DNA of 64,000 bases from Kaistella sp. SH40-3 (GCF_030686865.1 NZ_JAQYUS010000005.1:124001-188000), one strand, 5' to 3'; shown: positions 53,870 to 63,074, counted from the stretch's first letter. Notes: a model not told the origin generated them from the letters alone. Made by a program: numbers and translations.

Positions 53870-53885
53870 TGATATTTATTTTTAA

Positions 53886-54713
53886 TTAACCTCTTAACTG
53901 TTCTTCTTCCAATTTTCTTTTTTCTACTTTTTTAAAGGTGTACGCACTCATTATAATACTGAATTCGTATAACAAAAGAAGTGGAAATGCAGCCATCATC
54001 ATACTTAAAACATCTGCCGGAGTAATAATCGCTGCAACAACCATAATTAAAACAATGGCGTGACGACGATACGTTCTCATGAATTTTGGCGTAAGAATTC
54101 CGATTGCTGTCAGGAAATAAACGATCACCGGGAAAAGGAAAATAACTCCCATTCCTAAAACGATTTGAAGGAAAAGAGTCGTGTAATCACTTAAATCAAA
54201 TAATTGGGTAATGGAATCTGATACTTTAAAAAGCAATCCGAAATTGATGGCGAATGGAAGAATTAAAAAGTAACCGCAAAGAATCCCACAGGCGAAAAGA
54301 ATCCAAACGAAATTTATCAGCCAAACCGAATTTTTTCTTTCTTTCGGATGAAGAGCCGGCGAAATAAACCGCCAAAGTTCCCAAACCAAATAGGGGAATG
54401 CAGCGACCATTCCACCAAAGATGGATACTGCCATCATTACATTAAACTGTTGAAATAATTTCTTCTGTTGAACCGCAAAATGAGCGGGAAGTGTGATACT
54501 GTCGTGCCCAATCAGTTCACGCGAAAAATGATTTACCACCCGAAACGTTAAAAAATCATTTCGTGTGGGTCCGAAGAAAATATGATCCATTATCCAGTTG
54601 ACATTAAATCCAACCACAATCGCACAGATTACAACGGCAATCATCGAGCGAATCAAGTGTGCTCTCAATTCTCCGATGTGTCCCCAAAAAGACATTTCCT
54701 TTCCTTCACTCAC
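53886..54713 (-). CDS. tatC: Sec-independent protein translocase TatC
   Basis: Core of the twin-arginine translocon. The 275 residues contain six hydrophobic helices. The conserved N-terminus MSFWGHIGELRAHLIRS (signal-peptide binding, with Glu in HIGELR) and the FPYLVWELWRFISPALHPKER loop are clear. No tatA/tatB gene is within the window. It is 112 bases after kdsD on the same strand. Confidence 0.94.
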   Translation of the reverse strand: MSEGKEMSFWGHIGELRAHLIRSMIAVVICAIVVGFNVNWIMDHIFFGPTRNDFLTFRVVNHFSRELIGHDSITLPAHFAVQQKKLFQQFNVMMAVSIFGGMVAAFPYLVWELWRFISPALHPKERKNSVWLINFVWILFACGILCGYFLILPFAINFGLLFKVSDSITQLFDLSDYTTLFLQIVLGMGVIFLFPVIVYFLTAIGILTPKFMRTYRRHAIVLIMVVAAIITPADVLSMMMAAFPLLLLYEFSIIMSAYTFKKVEKRKLEEEQLRG

Positions 54714-54825
54714 GAAATTTTAATTTAAAGTTTGTTACTGGCCTCCTCAATTACAACCAGCGTATTTTGAAGTTGCGAAATTAATTAATTATTGGCGAAT
54801 AACTTGCAAATCATTTCAATTATAA

Positions 54826-55785
54826 TCAATTGATCCCTTCATCAAGAAGGCGGTGAATATCGATGATTCCAAAATATTTCCCATGCTCTGTCACTATTAA
54901 CTGACCGATATTTTTATCTTTTAAAATCTGCATTGCTTCTTTTGCCAAAGCATTTTTATCAACGCTCTTCGGATTTTTACTCATAATATCTTTCGCAATG
55001 AATTTCGATAAATCCTGTTCACTCATTAGCATTCTGCGTAAATCTCCGTCAGTAATTACACCAGTTATTTCCTCGCCTTGCGTCACAACGGTAATTCCAT
55101 GTTTTGAACTGCTTACCGAAATTATGATGTCCCGTAAACTGGCTTCTTCCGAAACCTGTGGTTTTTGTGGAGATAAAAACTGCTCGACTTTTGCGGTAAG
55201 ATTTTTACCTAAACTTCCGCCCGGATGAAATTTCGCAAAGTCAGATTCTTTAAACCCATTGAGTTCCATTAAACAAACTGCTAAAGCATCACCTAGAGCC
55301 ATTTGAACTGTGGTAGAACTTGTTGGAGCCAGTTTAATTGGGCAGGCTTCTTTTTCTACAAAAGTATTAAGAACAACATCTGAAAATTCAGCAAGTTTGC
55401 TTTTTAAATTTCCGGTCATTCCGATGAGATGAGAAGAATATTCTTTAAGAAATGGCGCTAGTGTCACAATTTCCGGCGAGTTGCCTGAATTTGAAATACA
55501 CAGAACCACATCTGTTTTTTGAATAACCCCCAAATCACCATGAATTGCTTCTGAAGCGTGCAGAAATTGCGATGGCGTTCCAGTAGAATTAAGGGTTGCA
55601 ACCATTTTATTTCCGACATGTGCAGATTTGCCGATTCCTACAATGATGAGTTTGCCTTTGGATGATTTAATTATATCTAGGGCTTTTAAAAATTGGTCGT
55701 CTAAACGATTTTTAAGATGTTCAAGTTCAGCAATTTCGATTGAAAGAGCATTTTTTGCAAGTTGAAGAATTTCCTGATTATTCAT
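54826..55785 (-). CDS. kdsD: Arabinose-5-phosphate isomerase (KdsD/KpsF/GutQ family)
   Basis: Converts ribulose 5-phosphate to arabinose 5-phosphate for KDO of the lipopolysaccharide. Of 319 residues the SIS domain covers about 40-175 (GKLIIVGIGKSAHVGNKMVATL, CISNSGNSPEIVTL, SSTTVQMALGDALAVCLM) and the C-terminal half has two CBS domains (about 205-319), the full architecture of KdsD/GutQ. It is divergent from recQ, with candidate -7 boxes for both genes in the intergenic region. Confidence 0.94.
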   Translation of the reverse strand: MNNQEILQLAKNALSIEIAELEHLKNRLDDQFLKALDIIKSSKGKLIIVGIGKSAHVGNKMVATLNSTGTPSQFLHASEAIHGDLGVIQKTDVVLCISNSGNSPEIVTLAPFLKEYSSHLIGMTGNLKSKLAEFSDVVLNTFVEKEACPIKLAPTSSTTVQMALGDALAVCLMELNGFKESDFAKFHPGGSLGKNLTAKVEQFLSPQKPQVSEEASLRDIIISVSSSKHGITVVTQGEEITGVITDGDLRRMLMSEQDLSKFIAKDIMSKNPKSVDKNALAKEAMQILKDKNIGQLIVTEHGKYFGIIDIHRLLDEGIN

Positions 55786-55947
55786 AAAATTGAAAGGATC
55801 ATTTTTTTAGGAAGTAATAATGTCAAAATCTAATTTATCATCTAGAAGTGAATGCTTATTTATTCTATTTCTGTAAAATACAAAAATATTAAATGAAAAC
55901 TTATTCAAAAATAAATGGCATTTTTTTTTAATGTGATAATTATTAAT

Positions 55948-55972
55948 TAACTTTGATTAATGTGCAAATTTA
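55948..55972. promoter_or_regulatory. Divergent -7 boxes for recQ (plus) and kdsD (minus)
   Basis: TAACTTTG (55948-55955, plus strand) and TAAATTTG (55965-55972, minus strand) both match TAnnTTTG. The rest of the 288-base gap is AT-rich without further features. Confidence 0.4.
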
Positions 55973-56073
55973 GGAAACAATTATTAGAACCTTACCTAAA
56001 ATGTAAATTTCCCGCAGTGTAAAAATGAAAATAATTCTCAAAAAAACGCTGCCACAAAAATGTTAATGTAAAA

Positions 56074-58278
56074 ATGAATACAAAAAACACCGATTTATCT
56101 AAGGAATTAAAGAAATATTTCGGTTTCTCAAAATTTAAAGGTCAACAAGAAGAAATTATAAAAACCCTTCTAAAGGGTGACGATGTTTTTGTTCTAATGC
56201 CAACCGGCGGCGGTAAATCCCTCTGCTATCAACTACCAGCGTTAATTTCTGAAGGAACTGCGATTGTAGTTTCACCGTTAATTGCCTTGATGAAAAATCA
56301 GGTCGACGCTATAAACGGACTTTCGTCTGTAGAAGGAATTGCTCACGTTCTAAACTCTTCGCTCAACAAAACGCAGACAAAACAAGTGTTTGACGATATT
56401 AAGTCGGGTGTAACTAAATTATTATACGTTGCTCCAGAATCTTTAATTAAAGAGGAATATCAGGATTTTCTACGTGAGGTTAAAATCTCATTTGTTGCGA
56501 TTGATGAAGCACACTGTATCTCCGAATGGGGACACGATTTCCGTCCAGAATACAGAAATTTGAAATCGATTATTGATAAAGTTGCGGATGTTCCTGTGAT
56601 TGCTTTAACGGCGACTGCAACTCCAAAAGTGCAGGACGATATTCAGAAAACTTTGGGAATGAGCAATGCGCTGGTTTTCAAGGAAAGTTTTAACCGTCCT
56701 AATCTTTATTATGAAGTAAGACCGAAAGTAAATATCGACCGTGAAATTGTAAAATTCATCAATGCCCGTAAAGGAAAAACAGGAATTGTTTACTGTTTAA
56801 GCCGTAGAAAAGTAGAAGAGTTTGCTCAGGTTCTTCAGGTGAATGGAATTAATGCCTTGCCTTATCACGCTGGTTTGGATCAAAAAACGAGAGTGATGAA
56901 TCAGGATAAATTCTTGATGGAAGATGCTGATGTAATCGTTGCTACCATTGCATTTGGAATGGGAATCGATAAACCCGATGTTCGTTATGTAATTCATTAT
57001 GATATTCCCAAATCACTGGAAAGTTATTATCAGGAAACTGGTCGTGCCGGAAGAGATGGAGGAGAAGGATATTGCTTGGCTTTTTATGATCCAAAAGATA
57101 TTGAGAAATTAGAAAAATTTTTAGCGCAAAAACCTGTTTCAGAAAGAGAAATTGGTTTACAACTTTTGAATGAAGTAGTAGGTTATGCCGAGACTTCGAT
57201 GAGCAGAAGACAATATATTCTCTATTATTTTGGAGAGCAGTTTGATCCTGTTAATGGCGATGGTGCGTTGATGTGTGATAATGCTACAAATCCCCCAAAA
57301 CTAAAAGATGCTTCTAAAGAATTAAGATTGGTTCTTAATTTAGTAAAAGAACTGGAAGAGAAATTCAAAACAAAAGATTTAATTTCTGTCATTGTCGGTA
57401 AAGAAAACCCGGTTACCAAATCTTATAAATTAGAAGCCACTAAACATTTTGGTATTGGTAAGAAAGAAACCGAAAATTTTTGGAAATCGATTATCCGTCA
57501 AGCATCTGTACAAAATTTCCTACAAAAAGACATCGAAACTTATGGTGTTTTAAAGTTAACAGAAAAGGGAAACCAAGCACTTTCTTCAAAAACTGATACA
57601 GAATTTCTCATCGCAGAAGATCGAGAATACAATCTGGAACAAACAAAAGCAGATTCAGATAAAGTGCAAACTGATTCAGTTGGTGGTTTAGATGAAATTC
57701 TTTTCGGTGAATTGAAAGATCTGCGTAAGAAAGTTGCAAAGAAATATGGCATTCCACCCTATACGGTTTTTATGGATCCGAGTTTGGAAGATATGACGGT
57801 TCAATATCCTATCAACATTGAAGAAATTGGAAAAATTTATGGAGTTGGTGAAGGAAAAGCAAAGAAATATGGGAAAGAATTCGCCGACTTTATTAAAAAA
57901 TATGTAGACGAAAATGACATAGAAAGAACGCAGGATATGGTGATGAAAACCGTCGCCAATAAATCAAGTCACAAAGTTTTCATTATTCAAAGTACCGATA
58001 AGAAAATTGATTTAGAAGACATTGCAAAAGCCAAAAATATTTCAATGGATGAACTGTTGAAGGAGATGGAACGTATCGTTTATCAAGGGACTAAATTGAA
58101 TATTAACTATTATATCGATGAGAATTTTGATGAAGATGTTGTTGAAGATTTCATGGAGTTTATGAAAGGAAGTGAAAGTGACAGTATGAAAGTTCTCTTG
58201 TCTGAATTCGGTGATGATTTGAGTGATGAAGAGGTAAGAATGTTGAGGATTAAGTTTATTTCGGACGTCGCTAATTAA
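56074..58278 (+). CDS. recQ: ATP-dependent DNA helicase RecQ, with degenerate zinc site
   Basis: The 734-residue 3'-5' DNA helicase acts in replication fork and recombination maintenance. Walker A is MPTGGGKSLCYQLPAL (about 45-60), the DEAH box is VAIDEAHCISEWGHDFRPEY (about 145-164), and motif VI YYQETGRAGRDGG is present. The RecQ C-terminal region follows, but the zinc-binding cysteines are reduced: where E. coli has a Cys then Cys-x2-Cys-x2-Cys, this protein has MSRRQYILYYFGE and GDGALMCDNATN, with a single Cys. Winged helix, an HRDC-like domain and a further C-terminal tail complete it. The toxin-antitoxin pair begins ten bases after its stop. Confidence 0.94.
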   Translation: MNTKNTDLSKELKKYFGFSKFKGQQEEIIKTLLKGDDVFVLMPTGGGKSLCYQLPALISEGTAIVVSPLIALMKNQVDAINGLSSVEGIAHVLNSSLNKTQTKQVFDDIKSGVTKLLYVAPESLIKEEYQDFLREVKISFVAIDEAHCISEWGHDFRPEYRNLKSIIDKVADVPVIALTATATPKVQDDIQKTLGMSNALVFKESFNRPNLYYEVRPKVNIDREIVKFINARKGKTGIVYCLSRRKVEEFAQVLQVNGINALPYHAGLDQKTRVMNQDKFLMEDADVIVATIAFGMGIDKPDVRYVIHYDIPKSLESYYQETGRAGRDGGEGYCLAFYDPKDIEKLEKFLAQKPVSEREIGLQLLNEVVGYAETSMSRRQYILYYFGEQFDPVNGDGALMCDNATNPPKLKDASKELRLVLNLVKELEEKFKTKDLISVIVGKENPVTKSYKLEATKHFGIGKKETENFWKSIIRQASVQNFLQKDIETYGVLKLTEKGNQALSSKTDTEFLIAEDREYNLEQTKADSDKVQTDSVGGLDEILFGELKDLRKKVAKKYGIPPYTVFMDPSLEDMTVQYPINIEEIGKIYGVGEGKAKKYGKEFADFIKKYVDENDIERTQDMVMKTVANKSSHKVFIIQSTDKKIDLEDIAKAKNISMDELLKEMERIVYQGTKLNINYYIDENFDEDVVEDFMEFMKGSESDSMKVLLSEFGDDLSDEEVRMLRIKFISDVAN

Positions 58279-58288
58279 ATTGTGAATC

Positions 58289-58669
58289 ATGGGAAATCCA
58301 ATGATAGAAAAGAAAAAAGAACTCATCGAGTGGATTAATCATCTTAAAGATTTAGTACTGATTCAACAAATGGTGGATTTAAAAAATAGTCAAACCGCCT
58401 CATTAATTTCAGATATCAATTCTGAAACAATTATAGAAAATGATTTTGATGAGCAGTTTGCTGCAGGAATGACTTCTGATGAACTACTGGAAAATATTGC
58501 TGAGCATATTGAATCTATCGCGGAGGAAGAACCTTCTTCTGTAGTTTCTGATACACAATCGGAATATGCGGTGAAAGATGATTTTGACGAAAGGTTTGCG
58601 AAAGGTTTAACTCCAGAAAAGGCGCGGGAAGAATCCAAGAAAAAAATTAGAGAATGGTGGGGGAAATAA
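58289..58669 (+). CDS. Antitoxin of a RelE/ParE-type system, with duplicated internal module
   Basis: Acidic 126-residue protein directly upstream of the toxin gene, overlapping it by 16 bases. The N-terminus (KKKELIEWINHLKDLVLIQQMVDLK) is a dimerisation-like helix. The module DFDEQFAAGMTSDELL (residues 52-67) reappears as DFDERFAKGLTPEKAR (98-113). The second copy continues into a basic C-terminal helix (KKKIREWWGK). Such FDExFxxG modules occur once in comparable Bacteroidetes antitoxins, as part of the toxin-neutralising region. It lies behind recQ and may be transcribed from the same promoter. Confidence 0.8.
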   Translation: MGNPMIEKKKELIEWINHLKDLVLIQQMVDLKNSQTASLISDINSETIIENDFDEQFAAGMTSDELLENIAEHIESIAEEEPSSVVSDTQSEYAVKDDFDERFAKGLTPEKAREESKKKIREWWGK

Positions 58670-58977
58670 ATTATTCACCGCTATTTATTGATGAATTAGA
58701 TGATCTTGCAAAGGTTCTTTATCAACAAAAATATTTTAGTTTTGTGGAAGATGTGGATATTTATATTGATAAAATTTACGACTTCATAGAAAGTAAAATA
58801 GAATATCCAATCTCCAAAAATTCTCCTGAATCTTTCGACAAATTCGGAAAGAAATATCTTCGTTACAAAGCCAATAATCAAACTTTCTGGTATATTTTCT
58901 TTGACCAAAAAGACAATCAATTTATTATCAATCACATTTTAAATAACCATTCCCAGGACTTTCCGGAATTGTTGTAA
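58654..58977 (+). CDS. RelE/ParE-family toxin
   Basis: The 107-residue protein has the size and fold pattern of the RelE/ParE superfamily: INYSPLFIDELDDLAKVLYQQKYFSFVEDV for the first helices, the conserved basic/aromatic stretch FGKKYLRYKANNQTFWYIFF and the C-terminal strand FIINHILNNHSQD. Members cleave mRNA on the ribosome or poison gyrase. It overlaps the antitoxin by 16 bases (58654-58669), so the two are translationally coupled. Confidence 0.85.
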   Translation: MVGEINYSPLFIDELDDLAKVLYQQKYFSFVEDVDIYIDKIYDFIESKIEYPISKNSPESFDKFGKKYLRYKANNQTFWYIFFDQKDNQFIINHILNNHSQDFPELL

Positions 58978-58987
58978 ATTCGCAATT

Positions 58988-59023
58988 AACCGTGTCAAGG
59001 TTTCATACCTTGACACGGTTTTT
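58988..59023 (+). terminator. Terminator of the recQ-TA transcript
   Basis: AACCGTGTCAAGG pairs with CCTTGACACGGTT around TTTCATA and is followed by TTTTT. Confidence 0.88.
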
Positions 59024-59034
59024 AAATACAAAGC

Positions 59035-60138
59035 ATGCAGAAAATCTCCATCCTCTTTATACTTCCCGATTTAGAAACTGGTGGCGCAGAGCGAATTGTC
59101 ACCACGATTGCGAATCATTTGCCACGAGAAAAATTTGAACCCAAAATTATGCTTTTGCGTAAAGAAGGTGGTTATCTGGAATTTTTAAAAGACGATGTTG
59201 AGATTATCGATCTAAAAACTCCAAGAATTCGCCATTCTTTAAAACCTATTTTAAAGGAAATTCGCAAAAGAAAACCTGATATTGTTTTCAGTGGTTTCGG
59301 TGAAGTCAATGCATATTTGGCTTTGTTTATTAAGTTTTTTCCGAAAATAAAATTCATTGCTCGAGAAACCAATGTTGTTTCTAAACATGTTACCAGAAAG
59401 GAAATCCGATTCTTTTATAAGTTTTATAACAACTATAACAAGATTATTTGTCAGAGCGACGACATGCAAAATGATCTGATTGAGAATTTTAAAATTAAAA
59501 AAGAGAAATTGATTAAAATCAATAATCCGGTCGATTTTGATTTTATTAATGAAAAACTCGCGATTTCAGAAAAACCTGAATCTTTTAAAGATGATTTTAA
59601 AAATATTGTCGCCATCGGAAATCTATCTTCCAGAAAAGGTTTCGATAATTTGTTAAAAGTTTTTACTCATTTAAAAAATGAAAATATTCTGCTGCACATT
59701 TTAGGTGATGGACGAGATAAAGAATTGCTTCATCAAATGAAAAACGATTTAGGTTTAGAAAATGTCATCTTTCACGGACAGCAAAACAATCCTTATCAGT
59801 TTTTAAAGTTCGCAGATTTGTTTATACTTTCCTCGCGTTACGAAGGTTTCCCAAATGTTTTATTAGAAGCCGGCGCATGCGGAACTTATTCTTTAGTGAA
59901 TAATTGTCCAGGCGGAATTACCGAAATTATACAACCTGGAATTAATGGTGAAATTTCAAATATAGAAAACCACAAGGAATTTGCTGATAAGATATTGAGT
60001 GTGATTAATGAAACTCATGATTCTGAAGCCATCGAAAATTCTATTTCTTCTCGGTTTTCGAAAAATTTTATCTTGAAAAAAAATGAAGATGTTTTCTTGG
60101 AAATATGCAATCAACCCTTTCAGCCTTTAAAAGGCTGA
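59035..60138 (+). CDS. Glycosyltransferase family 4
   Basis: The 367-residue GT-B enzyme transfers sugar from a nucleotide sugar, probably for cell-surface glycan. The N-terminus shows the acceptor-side motif ILPDLETGGAERIVTTIANHL; the C-terminal half has VAIGNLSSRKGFDNLLKVF, HGQQNNPYQFLKFADLFILSSRYEGFPNVLLEAGACG and the EX7E motif in EGFPNVLLE. The last eight codons (QPFQPLKG and the TGA stop) are formed by a palindromic intergenic hairpin, so the natural C-terminus has been replaced. Confidence 0.9.
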   Translation: MQKISILFILPDLETGGAERIVTTIANHLPREKFEPKIMLLRKEGGYLEFLKDDVEIIDLKTPRIRHSLKPILKEIRKRKPDIVFSGFGEVNAYLALFIKFFPKIKFIARETNVVSKHVTRKEIRFFYKFYNNYNKIICQSDDMQNDLIENFKIKKEKLIKINNPVDFDFINEKLAISEKPESFKDDFKNIVAIGNLSSRKGFDNLLKVFTHLKNENILLHILGDGRDKELLHQMKNDLGLENVIFHGQQNNPYQFLKFADLFILSSRYEGFPNVLLEAGACGTYSLVNNCPGGITEIIQPGINGEISNIENHKEFADKILSVINETHDSEAIENSISSRFSKNFILKKNEDVFLEICNQPFQPLKG

Positions 60139-60142
60139 AAGG
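60113..60142. repeat. Palindromic hairpin overlapping the 3' end of the glycosyltransferase gene
   Basis: CCTTTCAGCCTTT (60116-60128) and AAAGGCTGAAAGG (60130-60142) form a perfect stem with a one-base loop; it is the same palindrome as at 45865-45897 except for the outer bases. It contains the stop codon of the preceding gene. No T-run follows, so it is not a clear terminator here. The next 200 bases up to the reductase gene are AT-rich without features. Confidence 0.75.
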
Positions 60143-60348
60143 ATTTGAATCAACTCAATTAAATTCAAAAAAGTTAAAATTTTCAATTAAGTATGATTTT
60201 AATCATATTCTAATTTTCATTTTTTGTAAACTTTATAAATTTTAAAAATATTTATTTTGTTGATTTACAAGTGTTTAAATTAAAATATTTGTAAACAATT
60301 TTTTATTAAAAGATACTTCTGTATATTTATTTCGTCAAAAAAATAATT

Positions 60349-62901
60349 ATGGAAGCGAAAGTGCTATCAAAAAAAACTACAATTTATACTTACGATGAAG
60401 CAATTCAATCATCTTTAAAATATTTCGAAGGTGATGATTTAGCAGCGAAAGTTTGGGTGAGTAAATATGCCTTAAAAGATTCAGATGGTAATATTTACGA
60501 ACAAAATCCTGATGATATGCATCACCGAATTGCGTCGGAAATTGCCAGAGTTGAAGCGAAATATCCAAATGCTCTTTCGGAAGAAAAGGTTTTTGATCTC
60601 ATTAAAAAATTCAAATATATTATTCCGCAAGGAAGTCCGATGACGGGAATTGGCAATAATTTCCAGATTGCTTCGCTTTCCAATTGTTTTGTAATAGGCA
60701 GCGGAACGCAAAGTGATTCCTACGGAAGCATTATGAAAATTGACGAAGAGCAAGTTCAGTTAATGAAACGCCGCGGTGGAGTTGGCCATGATTTGTCGCA
60801 TATTCGTCCGAAAGGTTCTGCGGTGAAAAACTCTGCTTTGACTTCCACCGGATTGGTTCCTTTTATGGAAAGATATTCGAATTCTACGCGGGAAGTTGCG
60901 CAAGATGGAAGACGTGGTGCTTTGATGCTTTCCGTTTCTGTAAATCATCCGGATTCCGAAGATTTCGTAGATGCAAAATTGGAGCAGGGAAAAATTACAG
61001 GCGCCAATATTTCCGTGAGAATTGATGACGAGTTTATGAAAGCCGTTGTCAATAAGGAAAATTATATTCAGAAATATCCTATACATAGTGCAAATCCAAA
61101 GTTTCAGAAGGAAATAAAAGCGACTGATCTTTGGGATAAAATTATTCATAACGCCTGGAAATCTGCGGAACCTGGTATTCTTTTCTGGGATACGATTATT
61201 AATGAATCATTGCCGGATTGTTATGCAGATCTTGGCTACGAAACAGTTTCCACAAATCCGTGTGGCGAAATTCCTTTGTGTCCGTATGATTCTTGCCGAT
61301 TGTTGGCGGTGAATCTTTTCTCGTACGTTGAAAATCCGTTCACGAAAAAAGCGAAATTTAATTTTGAATTATTCAAAGAGCACGTTGGTTATGCCCAAAG
61401 AATGATGGATGATATCATAGATTTGGAAATTGAAAAAATTGATGCGATTCTAGCGAAGATTGACGCTGATCCGGAAGGAGATGAAATTAAATTCACAGAG
61501 AAAAATCTTTGGACAAAAATCCGTCATAAAACAATCGAAGGAAGAAGAACCGGCGTTGGAATTACAGCAGAAGGCGATATGTTGGCTGCATTAGAAATTC
61601 AGTATGGAAGTAAAGAAGGAAATGAATTTTCGACTTTGGTTCATAAAACTTTGGCTTTGGCGGCGTATCGATCTTCCGTAGAAATGGCGAAAGAAAGAGG
61701 TGCGTTTGCAATTTATGATGCAAAAAGAGAAGAGAAAAATCCTTTCATTTTAAGAATGAAAGAAGCAGATCCGGAATTGTATGAAGATCTGAAAAAATAC
61801 GGTAGAAGAAATATTGCTTTGTTGACGATTGCGCCAACTGGAAGTACATCTTTAATGTCGCAAACCTCGTCTGGAATTGAGCCGGTTTTCATGCCTGTAT
61901 ATAAAAGACGTAGAAAAGTCAATCCAAATGATCAGGATATTCGCGTCGATTTTGTAGATGAAGTAGGAGATTCTTGGGAAGAATATTTGGTTTTTCACCA
62001 CCGTTTTAAAGAATGGATGGAAGTCAATGGAATCGACACCGACAAAAATTATTCGCAAGAAGAATTAAATAAAATTATTGAGCAATCGCCGTATTATAAA
62101 GCGACTTCAAATGATGTGGACTGGTTGAGCAAAGTGGAAATGCAGGGTTCTATTCAAAAATGGGTGGATCATTCAATTTCAGTGACGATTAATGTTCCGA
62201 ATGATGCGACGGAAGAATTGGTGAATCAACTCTACATCAAAGCGTGGGAAGTAGGTTGCAAAGGCGTGACGGTTTATCGTGACGGTTCACGTTCCGGAGT
62301 TTTGATTTCGGCAGACGAGAAGAAAGACGAAAAACCTGAAATGATTACGTCAGTTTTCCCAACGAAAAGACCGCACATTTTAGAAGCCGATGTCGTTCGT
62401 TTTCAAAATAATAAAGAAAAATGGATCGCTTTTGTCGGTTTAATTGAAGGTAAGCCTTACGAGATTTTCACTGGTTTGGCAGATGATGAAGAAGGGATTT
62501 CAATTCCACGTTGGGTTAATGATGGTGTGATTATTAAAAACCAAGATGGGAATGGAAAATCGCGTTATGATTTCCAGTTTAAAAATCAGCGTGGTTATAA
62601 AACGACCATTGAAGGACTTTCTCACAAGTTCAAACCCGAGTTCTGGAATTATGCAAAACTGATTTCCGGAACTTTAAGACACGGAATGCCGATTGAAAAT
62701 GCGGTGGAATTAATCAACCGTTTAGAACTCGATTCTGAATCCATCAACAACTGGAAAGCCGGTGTTGCGCGTGCTTTAAAACGCTACATCGCTGATGGAA
62801 CTGAAGCCGCTGGAAAATGTTCCAGTTGTGGTTCTGATCAAGTGGTTTATCAGGAAGGTTGCTTGACTTGCAAGAATTGTGGGAACAGCAAGTGTGGTTA
62901 G
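60349..62901 (+). CDS. nrdJ: Adenosylcobalamin-dependent (class II) ribonucleotide reductase
   Basis: Reduces ribonucleotides to deoxyribonucleotides using a B12-derived radical, with or without oxygen. The 850-residue protein shows the class II signatures: SNCFVIGSGTQSD with the first active-site Cys, the NPCGEIPLCPYDSC finger loop with the radical Cys, and APTGSTSLMSQTSSGIEPVF. The C-terminal CSSCGSDQVVYQEGC and CKNCGNSKC cysteines form the zinc-ribbon-like redox shuttle. No cobalamin riboswitch was found in the 5' region. Confidence 0.95.
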   Translation: MEAKVLSKKTTIYTYDEAIQSSLKYFEGDDLAAKVWVSKYALKDSDGNIYEQNPDDMHHRIASEIARVEAKYPNALSEEKVFDLIKKFKYIIPQGSPMTGIGNNFQIASLSNCFVIGSGTQSDSYGSIMKIDEEQVQLMKRRGGVGHDLSHIRPKGSAVKNSALTSTGLVPFMERYSNSTREVAQDGRRGALMLSVSVNHPDSEDFVDAKLEQGKITGANISVRIDDEFMKAVVNKENYIQKYPIHSANPKFQKEIKATDLWDKIIHNAWKSAEPGILFWDTIINESLPDCYADLGYETVSTNPCGEIPLCPYDSCRLLAVNLFSYVENPFTKKAKFNFELFKEHVGYAQRMMDDIIDLEIEKIDAILAKIDADPEGDEIKFTEKNLWTKIRHKTIEGRRTGVGITAEGDMLAALEIQYGSKEGNEFSTLVHKTLALAAYRSSVEMAKERGAFAIYDAKREEKNPFILRMKEADPELYEDLKKYGRRNIALLTIAPTGSTSLMSQTSSGIEPVFMPVYKRRRKVNPNDQDIRVDFVDEVGDSWEEYLVFHHRFKEWMEVNGIDTDKNYSQEELNKIIEQSPYYKATSNDVDWLSKVEMQGSIQKWVDHSISVTINVPNDATEELVNQLYIKAWEVGCKGVTVYRDGSRSGVLISADEKKDEKPEMITSVFPTKRPHILEADVVRFQNNKEKWIAFVGLIEGKPYEIFTGLADDEEGISIPRWVNDGVIIKNQDGNGKSRYDFQFKNQRGYKTTIEGLSHKFKPEFWNYAKLISGTLRHGMPIENAVELINRLELDSESINNWKAGVARALKRYIADGTEAAGKCSSCGSDQVVYQEGCLTCKNCGNSKCG

Positions 62902-62903
62902 AA

Positions 62904-62947
62904 TGTCATTGAGAGAAGCGGAACAAAGTGAAGCGACGAAGCAATCT
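62904..62947. repeat. Short interspersed repeat of the TGTCATTG...GAAGCAATCT type
   Basis: TGTCATTGAGAGAAGCGG and GAAGCGACGAAGCAATCT mark the ends of a 44-base unit that follows the RNR stop directly. Repeats of this wording are seen in many Bacteroidetes genomes; it is the single copy noticed in this window. Confidence 0.55.
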
Positions 62948-62964
62948 TAACTATTTATAATTTT

Positions 62965-62990
62965 AAAGACGCAATTTTTGCGTCTTTTTT
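62965..62990 (+). terminator. Terminator of the reductase gene
   Basis: AAAGACGCAA pairs with TTGCGTCTTT around TTT and is followed by TTT. Confidence 0.85.
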
Positions 62991-63074
62991 CGTATTAATC
63001 GTTTTTTATATTTAAATAATTTAACTATATTAGAGATAGTAGGAGACAATCATAACTCCTATTTATTAATATTA

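Noticed and set aside
60139-60348. Cobalamin riboswitch or NrdR boxes before the ribonucleotide reductase.
   Set aside because: No B12-box sequence is visible, and the repeated TTTGTAAAC stretches do not match the NrdR consensus well enough.
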